From positions 1 to 40,951 of the forward strand of contig JADRCO010000251.1 in assembly GCA_021464525.1 (NCBI GenBank): a stretch of 40,951 nt of DNA, given 5' to 3'. Of the stretch, positions 1 to 9,971 are shown one piece after another (the stretch's first letter is position 1; each line of letters begins with the position of its first letter). Under the pieces are notes generated by a model. That model was given only the letters and a program-made list of their open reading frames with translations, was not told the origin of the DNA and made no database searches. The stretch is from Rhizophagus sp. LPA8_4_AMF (lineage: Eukaryota; Glomeromycota; Glomeromycetes; Glomerales; Glomeraceae). The position numbers and the translations under genes were made by a program.

Positions 1-1324
1 AACCAATAATATTTAAAAGAAGTGGGGTCTAGGATATTAACCTAGACCCGGGGTCTAGGTTAAGGGTACTCATTATTTTATGATTTTAGATCATGTGACT
101 TTGGATCACATGATTTGAGAATACAAGAGTTAAAAATAGATTCTTTTGTTTATTTATTTAGAACTCAAAAAAATTATTCTATTATAAGAAAAACTTATAT
201 TAGAAAATTTGGAAATTTACTTAGAAAAAGAATCAGAAAAATTATTATATTAGAAAAATTTGTGAATTTTAAGAATTTGATCGACATAGATCTTTACTGT
301 TATAAATAGGGAGCATTTTTGCTTTAGTAATTTAGACTAGATTTCAATTTTTATATTTTTTCAAATTTAGGAAAAATAAAGATTTTATTAAAAACTAAAT
401 TAAGCGTCTGTGTGAGTTTGTCTTTACTTTAATTACTTCATGTATTGGTGATATGTGGCAGGTATTACCTCACAACGATACTTCAGCATCAATGACCTAT
501 GATTTCTTATGAATAGATGGTAATATCCATCTCTTCTTTAGAGAAACTAATGTGAAAGCTTACAAGCTAGTTAAACTACCAGATAGTATTACCAAATTAA
601 TTTCTTTCTTCAAATTATGGGACAATCTTACTTTAGTAATTGGGAGAAGATTAAATGGATGGATCAGGAACTTAAATGGACTCACTATGCTGCTCCAATG
701 TCACTGGTTAGTAAAAGAAAAACAAATACTAACCCTTTCTTTTTAAATACTAATCAACTGAAGAAGAATCTGAAGAATATAGCTTCTGAATAAACACCAT
801 ATCTATTAAACCAAGAACTTTACATAAGAAGTCAAACACCAATCTGAAGGATAAAGAAAAGAAATCTAAGACTCTTTCAGCCAACAAATCTTATATTAGG
901 TCAAAATATAGCAAACAAACTTTGTATATGAAAATCAAATCCTTGAAAAAGATGTTTAAAAAGCTTATTCAGAACTAAATTGCTCTCATCATCAGCTAGT
1001 TCTTTGGCTTCTTCTGGATTTATAGTGGATAGTTGTAGTTTTGATTTTTCTGAAATATACCTTTATTTTTTTCTTTTGCTTAATTTTGTCTTATTTTTTT
1101 TATTTTATTTCTTTATTTGTCCTTTAAATAGAAATTTTTCTTTTTGTTTTTATTTTTTTTCAATCAAGCATGACTTCAGCATTCCTGTAACTGCAAAACC
1201 TATTATGACTAAAAGCATTCTAGATTGACTCCTAAAATTACTCACAATAGGTAAATAGAAGTAAGACAGTGTATATATGGAATTTCGTTTGAGATAACAG
1301 ATGGTTTATTAGGTGTAATTGGAT
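1..1324. other. Left-edge region, no supported gene
   Basis: There is no ORF here that I recognise. The stretch has a TATA-like TATAAATAGGG near 300, an AATAAA near 376, and a weakly coding-looking segment around 550-960 that could be a remnant of a mobile element. The short phenylalanine-rich ORF near 980-1228 is a product of T-rich sequence. I assign no function. Confidence 0.4.
25..114. repeat. Nested palindromes GGGTCTAGG and ATCATGTGA
   Basis: GGGTCTAGG lies at 25-33, its reverse complement CCTAGACCC at 41-49, and a third, direct copy at 51-59. About 30 bases further on, ATCATGTGA (90-98) faces TCACATGAT (106-114), giving a hairpin with a 7-base loop. The G+C-rich palindrome stands out from the AT-rich surroundings and may mark the end of an element that extends left of the window. 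Confidence 0.55.
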
Positions 1325-2327
1325 TATACATGGCCTAGTAATTCTATATTTATGTATAAATATATAATTTGTAATCCTGGTAATTAATTATCAGGATTTT
1401 TAAAAAATACGTAAATACATAAATAATTATGTTATGTGTAAATAATTATGTAAATCTGACCAAAATTAAGATTTTAATCAAATTACATTTATTATGTTTT
1501 AGTTTTTGAATCATTTCTCCATCAATATTGATCATAGAAATATGATCTTACTACCATTCAATTTGTCTTAATGAGACGATTCGAATAATACCAAAATCAT
1601 TAAAATCTGATTACTAGATCAATCTCTGATATTAAATAGTTTTAAGTAATTTTTAAATCATATCTCCATCAATATTGATCGTAAAGATATGTTCTTGCCA
1701 CCATTCGATTGCCTTGATGAAACGATTTGAATGATATCAAAATCATCAAAATCTAATCATTAGATCAGTCTCTGATATTAAAAATTTTTAAATAGTTTTT
1801 GAATCGTATCTCTATCAATATTTATTATAGAGATACGATCTTACTATCATTTGATTCGTTTTGGTGAAACAATTCGAATGATACTAAAATCATCAAAATC
1901 TGATCACTAGATCAGCCTCTGATATTAAAAATTTTTAAATAGTTTTTGGATTATATCTCCGTCAATATCTGTCATAAAAATATAATCTTTGCTATTATTT
2001 AATTCATCTTAGTGATCAATTCAAATGATACCAAAATCATTGAAATTTGATCACTAATCAGTTTCTGATATTAAAAATTTTTTAGTTTTTGAATTATATT
2101 TTCATTATCTATTATAGAAATATGACCTTGCTAATATTTGATTTGTCTTTATGAGATGATTCAAATGATACTAAAATCATCAAAATCTGATCATTAGATA
2201 TCAAGCTATATGCAAAAACGTATTTAATTATTAATATTATATATAGTTATTTACATACTATGTAATTATTTACATATTATGAATTGTGAATTATGTTTTT
2301 GGTTAAGAAATTACCAGGCTATGTATA
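1325..2327. mobile_element. Non-autonomous DNA transposon with TIRs and 8-bp target duplication
   Basis: The left end TATACATGGCCTAGTAATT (1325-1343) matches the reverse complement of the right end (2309-2327) at 17 of 19 bases. The flanks are AATTGGAT (1317-1324) and AATTAGAT (2328-2335), a candidate 8-bp target-site duplication with one mismatch. An 8-bp duplication would fit the hAT superfamily, but that assignment is an inference from length only. Just inside the left end is a hairpin around AATCCTGGTAATTAATTATC (from 1372) that reuses the CCTGGTAATT of the terminal repeat. There is no transposase; the interior is mostly a five-copy satellite. Confidence 0.7.
1502..2203. repeat. Five tandem copies of a ~145-bp unit
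   Basis: Units begin near 1502, 1649, 1795, 1942 and 2085, each with a variant of GTTTTTGAATCATATCTCC. Each continues through an ATATGATCTT-like block, a CCATTCGATTTGTCTT-like block, CAAAATCATCAAAATCTGAT and TTAGATCAGTCTCTGATATT. Copies differ by substitutions and small indels; the fifth is the most diverged. The array sits entirely between the terminal inverted repeats of the surrounding element. Confidence 0.85.
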
Positions 2328-2335
2328 AATTAGAT

Positions 2336-4480
2336 TAGTCAAGTAGAGAGCTTTTTAAAAGGTCTGCAGTTAACTCATTTGTGGTTATCTAAACTTAATA
2401 AATGCATTACTTTAAAGATAAAAAGATAAAAAAGGATAAAAATAAAACAAATAAGTTAAATATTTTTTATATCTAAATAAAAACATTAAAATAAAAAATA
2501 TTTATGAAATATTTGAAAAAAAATAAGTGAAAATAATTAAATTGAACTAAATAAAGCAAAATTTTTAATTTTTAAAGTTTATAAAAGTGTTTTTAAGAAT
2601 TAGATGAATATGTCTATAATTGTTAAAAATACTATTCTTTTATTATATAAATGCAATATTACCTAATATTTATTTAAATACTGACAATCTTTATTAAATA
2701 TAAAATATAATAAAATAGGCTAAACTTAATAAATGAATTTGTGATATTATTGATATAATCAGAAATTTTGGTTATTATACTAAAGAAATTCTTTATTAAT
2801 TTTTTTACTATATTAAAAATCACAATAGTCTGAAATTTTTAATTTTGATAAATTTTTGTACTAGGATTATGCATTTGGCTAGAGTTAAGAAAATTTTACT
2901 AGGATTATAATTTGAAAATTGTTAATAATTTTAATTATTTGTATTAACTTTAGCCAATTTTAAATTTTATATATATATTGTATACTTTAAGAACATATAG
3001 TACCAATAAATTGTATTGTAATATCATAATACAAAAATTTTCCTATTTATTTGTGACATTTTTATTGACTATATATATCTAAATTTCAATGATTTTAAAA
3101 ATCATTATAAAATAAATAATTTTAAAATTTCTAATATAAATATAAAATAAAATTAAGATGAAAAATTAAAAATAAAATTACTAAATAATTAATAAATAAT
3201 TTATAATATTTTTTTTATAAATAAAATAACTGATAATAAAATTAATAATTATTGTAAATTATATTAATAATTTTCAATAAATATAATATTTTTATAACAA
3301 TATAGATAAATTTGTAAATAATATTAGTGATATATTATTTAACTTATTTTTTTTTATTAAATTTAGTTATTTAATTTTATATTTATTTATAATTTATTAT
3401 ATCTTTTATACATATTTTTTGTAATAATATTGTTATTAGAAATATAATTTTACAATTATTGGATTTCTAATCATAAACTAAATATAAGCTTACTCCCCTC
3501 CCCCTTTTATTTTAATTATAATAATATTTATAAATTATATGATTTTTCCTTCCTTTAATAATTATATAATATGTATGTGTAAGCTCAATTCCTAATGGAT
3601 TATAGCTTATTTACTTAAATTTTAATACATATGCTATCCCTTTTTTATTTATTTCACTATACTTTTTTCTTAAATAATATAAAATAAATAAATTATAATA
3701 GGTAAACAGAAACCATCATAACATTTTTAAATATTTTTAATAATATATTCATATTATTTTGAAAAAAAAAATAAATCAACGTTAAAATTTTAATATTTAA
3801 AAAAGTATATTGTGAACTTTTTATAAAAAAAATTTCAGCCCCTTAGCAGATTTTTATCCATATAATTTTTTTCCAAACACACTGTATATTGCGTAATTTC
3901 ATTATTTTTTTTTTTTAAAAAAAAAGAAAATAGTTCTGACCTAATAGATTATGAATTTATTAGACATACCCCATTACATATGAATTTCTTCAAATAATTG
4001 AGTCAACAATAGAAAACTACTGGCTATTTTTAAAATGCAACCAGAAAAATTTTCTCTAAATCCTTCAAATGAGCATTTTAAATGGTGCATGTTCAATTAA
4101 AAATAATAGAAAAAATGAAAACGCAGACTCCAAGAAACAACTACTACGTACTGTACCAAAGAATCTGGCCAACGAGATTACGGGAGTCATAAAAGTAGAT
4201 TAATTCATGGAACTTCATATGGACAATTCATTGTTTGGAACTGGTTTGACTAAAGGAAAGAAAAATAGGAATGGTTCAAATCATGAGTAAAATCCTTCAA
4301 CGACGGGATATTTTCAAATATGGCAAACTATATTATGAAATTCATCTAATATTTGTTAGAAATGATAATCACCTACAATCAATTTATAATAACGAAACAA
4401 ACGTACTTAATTTTTTGGTTAATTATTCTTATTTATAACAAATATTTATTGAAATATGCAACATGATATACGGTCATTTC
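2336..4480. other. AT-rich gene-free region
   Basis: The sequence is very AT-rich with homopolymer runs and no ORF of note. From about 4030 to 4340 the composition becomes more balanced and looks like decayed coding sequence, but I recognise no family. No RNA gene was seen. Confidence 0.5.
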
Positions 4481-4505
4481 TCTTGTCCGAAATGAAGATA
4501 TTCGT

Positions 4506-4600
4506 CAGATCCGACCTTTGCTATTGTTGCGATTAGGACAATTTCTCACTACGTGTCCCGGTTGTCCGCATGAATAGCAAGTGATTTTCCTATTTATCGG
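4506..4600 (-). mobile_element. Isolated CCHC zinc-knuckle fragment (probable old element remnant)
   Basis: The minus strand encodes a clear CX2CX4HX4C zinc knuckle (CYSCGQPGHVVRNC, codons within 4538-4579) preceded by a basic stretch. Such knuckles occur in gag-type nucleocapsids of LTR elements, in proteins of some DNA transposons and in CNBP-type cellular proteins. No other domain is recognisable on either side, so I treat it as a fossil fragment of unknown parentage. Its age cannot be judged from the window. Confidence 0.4.
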
Positions 4601-5292
4601 CGTGCACTGAACAACCACTGTTTTTATTATGTGACCTGTTATTTTTGTTTGTATGAACAGTTGATATTATTTATTATGCTACAGCATAAAAAACGAGCTT
4701 GTTTTGGGATTGAAATATCTAGAGAGAACTTTGTAAATAAGATGGACCTATAATTTGACAAATCTTATTATAATGATGCATCTTTATGAAAATTTGTGTT
4801 TATACACTATAATAAATAGTTCTTATTTCCCAATAGTTAAAATGTTATAAATTTAGAAATTATTAAAAGAAATATAAGTATATACAGGAAATTGTTTATT
4901 TTACGTATACACTTATTTTAGCATTTAAAATTTAAATTTAAAAACATTTTTTCCCATTATGTAAAATAAAAATTAAACATGATATATTTGATATATTTTT
5001 TTATTTATTAAATTTTATTGCAAATTAAATGTTTGGAGGAAAAAAAAAATATAATTTATATATATTTATTTAAATATAATATTGTATGTTTTCGGTTAAA
5101 TAGTGAGTTGGGTAAATTTCACGTCGGTAAAATGGTGAAGTTGCAACTTTTCAAACAAGTGAGATGGAAGCTGCTAAACGGAGTCTATTAATTTCATGTA
5201 TACAGTATATATATATATACTCGGCCCGTGCAGTGAGCTAATAATGTGATAAATAGTGTTTTTTATAAGTTTCGAAGGTAACTAACATACTA

Positions 5293-5620
5293 AGGCCAGG
5301 CCAATTGGATTTTCTGTTTAACAAGATTTTATTGAAAAAAGGGGGGGCAAAATAATTCCAAAATTTTTTAAATTATTTTTACTATTAAATTTTGAAAATG
5401 TGAGGGGAAGGAAGGGAAAAGTAATAAAAAAGAAATCTAAAAGTTAGATTTCCATGGGAGGAATTATATAAGAAATTTTTTAATATCTATATGAAACCAA
5501 AATTTTGGGGGGGAGAGAGGAGATTTAAAAAAACTGATAAAATTTTGCTTTTTTGTTTCTATTTTAAATTTTTTTTTTTGAGGGGATTTTGTTAAACAGA
5601 AAATCAAATTGGCCCGGCCT
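5293..5620. mobile_element. MITE-like element with ~32-bp inverted ends
   Basis: The left end AGGCCAGGCCAATTGGATTT and the reverse complement of the right end AGGCCGGGCCAATTTGATTT continue in parallel through TTCTGTTTAACAA, with about 30 of 32 bases identical. The interior is non-coding and strikingly purine-rich on the plus strand, with G7 runs near 5341 and 5507 and GAGGGGAAGGAAGGG near 5402. No transposase is present. The target duplication is unresolved: the flanks are ACATACTA on the left and AACTCATA on the right. Confidence 0.65.
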
Positions 5621-5759
5621 AACTCATAGTTAAACCAGAAATTTTGTGTGAAATATAAAATTTCCTAATAATTATTAAAAATGGTAACTTGGGACTACTT
5701 TAAGTTACGAGTATTAAATTTTGCTAGAATTTAGTTTGTAAGTTGCTACGACTTAGAGA
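5621..5759. other. Downstream flank of A1
   Basis: This short AT-rich segment lies between the MITE-like element and the A1 stop codon. No feature is recognised. Confidence 0.4.
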
Positions 5760-6218
5760 TCACATTTTCCGTTCAGTGATGGGTATATCAATAAATTCAT
5801 CGAACAAACGTTTATACTCTTCATCAAGGTCATTAGTATTATCAGATGGTTGATTTGATGAACCTTCATCGGCTTGTCGAAATGCAACAACATTTGGTCT
5901 TAATCTCTTATAATCTTCAAAAATTTTTGTGTATTCATTTTTAACACTTTCTGAAGCAATTTTCCAAAGTAGTGAAAAATAATTTTCACGATTTTCTTTC
6001 TTTTTTTTTTTTTTAACTTTGAATGCCTCGCTACAATCAATCATAAAAATCATGTACGAATTTTTTAAAGGACGTTTATATTTACGTTTGATACTACGAT
6101 CAATTATCTCTTGAGCAGAAGATACTTTAATCTTGTAGTATTTATCAGGTGTAAGAACAATGACGCAAGAAATTTCGGAAATAAGGTACACTTCGTTTGT
6201 TTCTTGCATTTTGAGCAT
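5760..6218 (-). CDS. Class A HMG-box-like protein A1
   Basis: This single-exon gene encodes 152 residues. Residues 15-38 are the class A N-terminal block (short beta-like strands ending in YYKIKVSSAQEII). Residues 47-108 resemble an HMG box: helix 1 LKNSYMIFMIDCSEAF, helix 2 with the conserved Trp in FSLLWK, and helix 3 SVKNEYTKIFEDYKRL. That would make it a nuclear DNA-binding protein, which is inference from fold resemblance only. A lysine run (about residues 69-74), coded by a long T tract near 6000, replaces the usual inter-helix loop and could vary in length. It lacks the Asn-rich repeat tail of A2, A3 and A5 and ends in a short acidic segment. Its start faces B1 (7182, plus strand) across a shared 963-bp intergenic region. 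ATG at 6218 is preferred; a second ATG lies three codons in. Confidence 0.7.
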   Translation of the reverse strand: MLKMQETNEVYLISEISCVIVLTPDKYYKIKVSSAQEIIDRSIKRKYKRPLKNSYMIFMIDCSEAFKVKKKKKKENRENYFSLLWKIASESVKNEYTKIFEDYKRLRPNVVAFRQADEGSSNQPSDNTNDLDEEYKRLFDEFIDIPITERKM

Positions 6219-6261
6219 TTTGAGAAAGCAAATTAATTGTGAAAGTTGAAAAAAAGTTGTG

Positions 6262-6269
6262 TTTATATA
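6262..6269 (-). promoter_or_regulatory. TATA box of A1
   Basis: TATATAAA reads on the minus strand about 44 bases before the A1 ATG. A4 has the same octamer, and A2 and A3 close variants, at similar distances. Confidence 0.5.
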
Positions 6270-6355
6270 CGAAAGATCTGCAAATTATCAAAATGATCTG
6301 AAACATGTTAACCAAATTGATATATTTCTAGACATTTAATAAAATCAAATTTTTT

Positions 6356-6857
6356 ATAATACCTTGAGTATTAGTACGACTACTTCCAGTAACACAAATG
6401 ATTTTTGTAGAGATAACGTCATTTCTCATGAAAAAAGATTCTTTTTAAAAACATCTTAACAAATTTTATATAGCTGTCTACTGTGTGTATTTTTGTCCTC
6501 TATAAACTTTTTTCTAGATCACTAAGAAGATTAATGAATTTCGTTTTTGGAATCATTAAAAATTATGCATGTCATGTGAAGTGTGGTGTTTATGTAAAGC
6601 ACAATAGTACACCTTTATAACAGGTAAATGTTATTTTAATCTTAAAACCACGTAGTATTTTCGGAGAATAAAGAAGAAAATGCAAGAAACACGTACTTCG
6701 CATTTTTAAAAGATTGCGAAAAAAAGTGTTTCGTAATAAACATAATAAACAGATCGACGAAAACTTATCCAAATTTGAGCTCAAGATATTAGTTAAATTA
6801 ATCATTTTCATAATACCTTGAGATTCCTAGTACGACTACCCCAGTAACACCAAATAA
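6356..6857. repeat. Direct repeat inside the A1/B1 shared promoter
   Basis: ATAATACCTTGAG at 6356-6368 continues as TAGTACGACTACTTCCAGTA and then ACACAAAT. A second copy starts at 6810, again ATAATACCTTGAG, then TAGTACGACTACCCCAGTA and ACACCAAAT. The copies are about 45 bases long and 454 bases apart, in the same orientation, one nearer each gene of the divergent pair. The core AGTAACACCAA also occurs, inverted, in the A5/B3 promoter near 18748. Confidence 0.65.
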
Positions 6858-7181
6858 CTTCTGATAAAAAAAAACTTCTGTAAATTCGTCTATAAGCTTG
6901 TTAGAATATTAAAAGACAGTAAATTCACCGCATTAATTATCACAATAAGTACTATTTATATTATACATTCGGCGTGACAGTTAATCTATTGAATCAAAAA
7001 ATTCTCACTCTCATGTGATATTACGCAATTTCTGCGGCAGCGTCGTTTGCATAAATAAATACGAGATTTTTTTTTCTTCTTTTTCTTCAGTTCCTTTTAC
7101 ATTCCTTTCTGCATAACTTATAACTTATCAGACTGAAAGTATTTTTTTCTTTTTTTCTTTTTTATAATTTAACGTGATAAA

Positions 7182-7767
7182 ATGCAGTGTTTTTACAACT
7201 TTAAAAAGGACACGTCTGAAAAACAAATCATAGTTTTAAAACCAAATTATGAGTTTTTAATGTGGAAACTCCAAATTAAATTGGAAAAGTACACCCCAAA
7301 AAATTTGAAACCATTCTCTCTCTTTTACGATCATTATGCAAAAGCAACGAATCACTCACAAAAAAAAACTAAGAAGTATAAAAAATTTAAGTTAGAAATT
7401 ATCAACGCTTGGAATAATGCAGATAGAGAAGTTCGTATAGAATACAATGAACTTGCTTCGCTATTTCTTAATTTAATGCAAATACATAATTTAGGTATTT
7501 ATAGAGAAAATTTATTTTTTTACCTTTTTTTATTTTATTTGATTTTTTTTAAAAAAAAACTAATTAGATGCTTATTTGATAGGGATGAATTTTGATATGA
7601 AAGTCTATTTCAAACCTGAAATTGAAATCATGAACTTTTTTGATAAAAGAATAAATACATCAAAGACTCTTTTGAAGATTTTGCCAAAAAAAGAAAAAGT
7701 TTATTTAATTTTGTGTGAAATAATTTCCGATAAAAATTTAGTATATATAAAAGTATTAGTTCAATAG
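7182..7767 (+). CDS. Class B HMG-box-like protein B1
   Basis: Two exons, 7182-7494 and 7583-7767, give 165 residues; the intron is GT-AG and phase 1. The N-terminal block (SEKQIIVLKPNYEFLMWKL, residues 12-30) is shared by B2 and B3 and resembles the class A block. Residues 43-94 resemble a shortened HMG box: helix 1 PFSLFYDHYAKA, a lysine-rich loop, then INAWNNADREVRIEYNELA, which carries the Trp of helix 2 and the V-x-x-E-Y of helix 3. The first exon ends in H-N-L-G just before GT, as in B2 (K-L-G) and in several class A exons (x-L-G). Exon 2 is lysine- and hydrophobic-rich and unrecognised. Its start faces A1. A role as DNA-binding partner of A1 is inference. Confidence 0.65.
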
Positions 7768-8752
7768 ATTAATTAGAACGTTCCTTATATGTTTAAATTT
7801 TTATTTATGTATTTTTATTTATGTATTTTATTTATTTTATTTATGATTTAATTTATGAATTTATGTTTTATTCTCCTCTGTATGTTTTGTATGTTCCTAC
7901 CTATGCTTATGTTATAATAGATCAGCAAATATATGTCATACACAAGATTTTTCTTTCACTATTCTTTTTTTATCATAGAATTTTATTATTTTTTAAAGAA
8001 AAAAAAAATCAATTTTCGCGTTTTTATTTAGAAAAAACCCAACTTATTAAATGAATTACTGTAAGTAAACATTTTGTTCGGATATACGGTAAAACTAATT
8101 AAATAATTGTATTGCTAAACATACTGTGTATCTAAATTTAACCGATCAGAATACAGAATTGGATAATATTATCAGCTATACGATATTATCATGTGATTTC
8201 ATGATGTTTGAAATAATAGTCTATTAATAGAAAGAATATATAAAATGAAAGATATATTATATTATTGCAAACAATATGAATAATATCAAAATACAATATC
8301 AAATTACAACATCAAAAATCAAAGATTGTCAATATCATATGGGGTCAATTTATTATTTATTATGGAGTTAATAAACAAAAAAAAGATATTCATAGAATAT
8401 TCATGATGTTTATACCTAGTGATATTCTTAAATAATAGTTTACGTAGATCAAAGCGTTGTAAAGTTCGATATTAAACCTAAAAATAAATCACAGTAATAT
8501 TTAAACGGACATTTTGAAAAAAATTTTAATTGAACAAAAATTATTTCAGTGATTACATTATACTTTGCATTATTACAAACAAAATGCTTAACAAATTCTA
8601 TACCAATCAGTGATAAAAATTTTTATACACGTGAAACACTTCGTCACCAAGCAGGTTTGTCACACATTATATATCGGAATTACAAACTAATAATATTTGT
8701 ATTTGCTGTCTTATCCAAATTAGTAGTGATTTAAAACGTGATACCAAACAAT
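7768..8752. other. Intergenic region B1-A2
   Basis: This AT-rich region starts with TTTAT/TATTT microsatellite-like sequence (about 7795-7860). A CACGTG hexamer lies at 8628-8633, about 185 bases before the A2 start. Short ORFs here have no family resemblance. Confidence 0.45.
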
Positions 8753-8762
8753 TATATAAATA
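8753..8762 (+). promoter_or_regulatory. TATA box of A2
   Basis: TATATAAATA lies 55 bases before the A2 ATG, matching the spacing at A4. Confidence 0.55.
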
Positions 8763-8816
8763 CCCTTATTTCTCAAAATACGATGCGTTTATTGTCCGTT
8801 TTTACGACGATCAACC

Positions 8817-9971
8817 ATGCTATCAAAAGTAAAAATTCTTTTAGATAGGACTGAACCTTCAAATAGGTTATACGTTCTTGCTCTTGATCTGGAAACTCAA
8901 AGTTATTTGAGTATTAAAATTTCTTCTCCTGAAGAAATTATTGAACGTGATATTAAACGTAATTATAAAGACATCCTTAATGCATACATGCTATTTATGA
9001 TTGATTTTCAAACTGCATTCAAAGCAGCAAAAAAATCAAATAAGCAATTTCGTTGTAATTCAAAGTCCTTTAAGAAACCTTTATTATTTTGGGGATCTTC
9101 ACCAAGCGAAGTCACAGATGAATATAAGAGAATTTTTCAAAATTATAAAAAATTAAAACCAAAAATTCGTGATTTCATTCCCTTCTGCCCTAAGGAATGT
9201 GCAAATAAAAATAACGATCAACCGAAACTTGAAAATCTTAAAGGTCAAGATAAATCGCCAAACGATATAAATAGTTTAACCCCTCAACAAGAAGCTATTC
9301 AATCTGAAAATCTCGAAATAGACCAAAATAATTCGCCTAATAACTTTCTTCAACATGAATTTATCCGAAACCCTTCTTTTGACTATTTTGATTCTGTATA
9401 TAATGATATAAGAGAAAATGAAAATTTGTTTCATTTAGGTGTGTGTTAAATAATCTATAATAATATTTTTAGAATAATTCGTCTTACACAATTTTCAATT
9501 TGAAAATTCTGATATTAGTTCAAGGTAATTCGTTCAATAGCGCAAATGGTCAGATTGTTCGACCTGAAACTATTTATTTTGAATATTTCGAAGATCCATC
9601 AGGTCAAAATAGTTACATAAATAACATTATTCATCAATCAGAAGCTATTCAATACCCTTCTGAAAATAATTATTTTACAAATAATATAGAAGAGAATGAA
9701 AATTTGTTTTATTTGGGTAAATCAATTTTAATAATATTTCATATGCGTCATTTTGTCAATGGTTTTTTTTTAATCTGCCTAACACGCAAATAATAATTTC
9801 AATTTGAAAATTGCGATTCTAGATCAAGACAATTCTTCTGACACACATAATTTTTTGATTCCTCACCCACAATTTGAAAATTCCGAAGTTACATTTCGAA
9901 ACAACAATTATACGAATGATATTTTCTTTCAATCGGGAAGCTACTCTGCTGATTTCGAAATTGGCTATTAA
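8817..9971 (+). CDS. Class A HMG-box-like protein A2 with reiterated tail exons
   Basis: Exons 8817-9438, 9519-9716 and 9823-9971 give 322 residues, both introns phase 1. Residues 15-42 form the N-terminal block (NRLYVLALDLETQSYLSIKI). Residues 50-116 are HMG-box-like: NAYMLFMIDFQTAF (helix 1), the Trp in LLFWGSSP (helix 2), SEVTDEYKRIFQNYKKLKPK (helix 3). The tail is rich in Asn, Gln, Glu and Ser and has units around QFENSEV. Exon 1 ends ENENLFHLG, exon 2 ends ENENLFYLG, and exons 2 and 3 begin alike (V-Q-G-N-S and D-Q-D-N-S), so the tail exons look tandemly duplicated. Such tails could be activation or low-complexity interaction regions; this is inference. The 3' ends of both introns contain CAATTTGAAAATT, which also occurs as coding sequence in the tails. 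Confidence 0.72.

Noticed and set aside
980-1228. Phe/Leu-rich ORF
   Set aside because: Driven by T-rich sequence; no start context, family or neighbour support.
1502-2203. CRISPR array
   Set aside because: Long ~145-bp AT-rich tandem repeats without unique spacers in a eukaryotic context; it is a satellite.
8549-8734. ORF just upstream of A2
   Set aside because: No resemblance to class A or B and no splice-consistent link to A2; A2 has its own TATA box and ATG.
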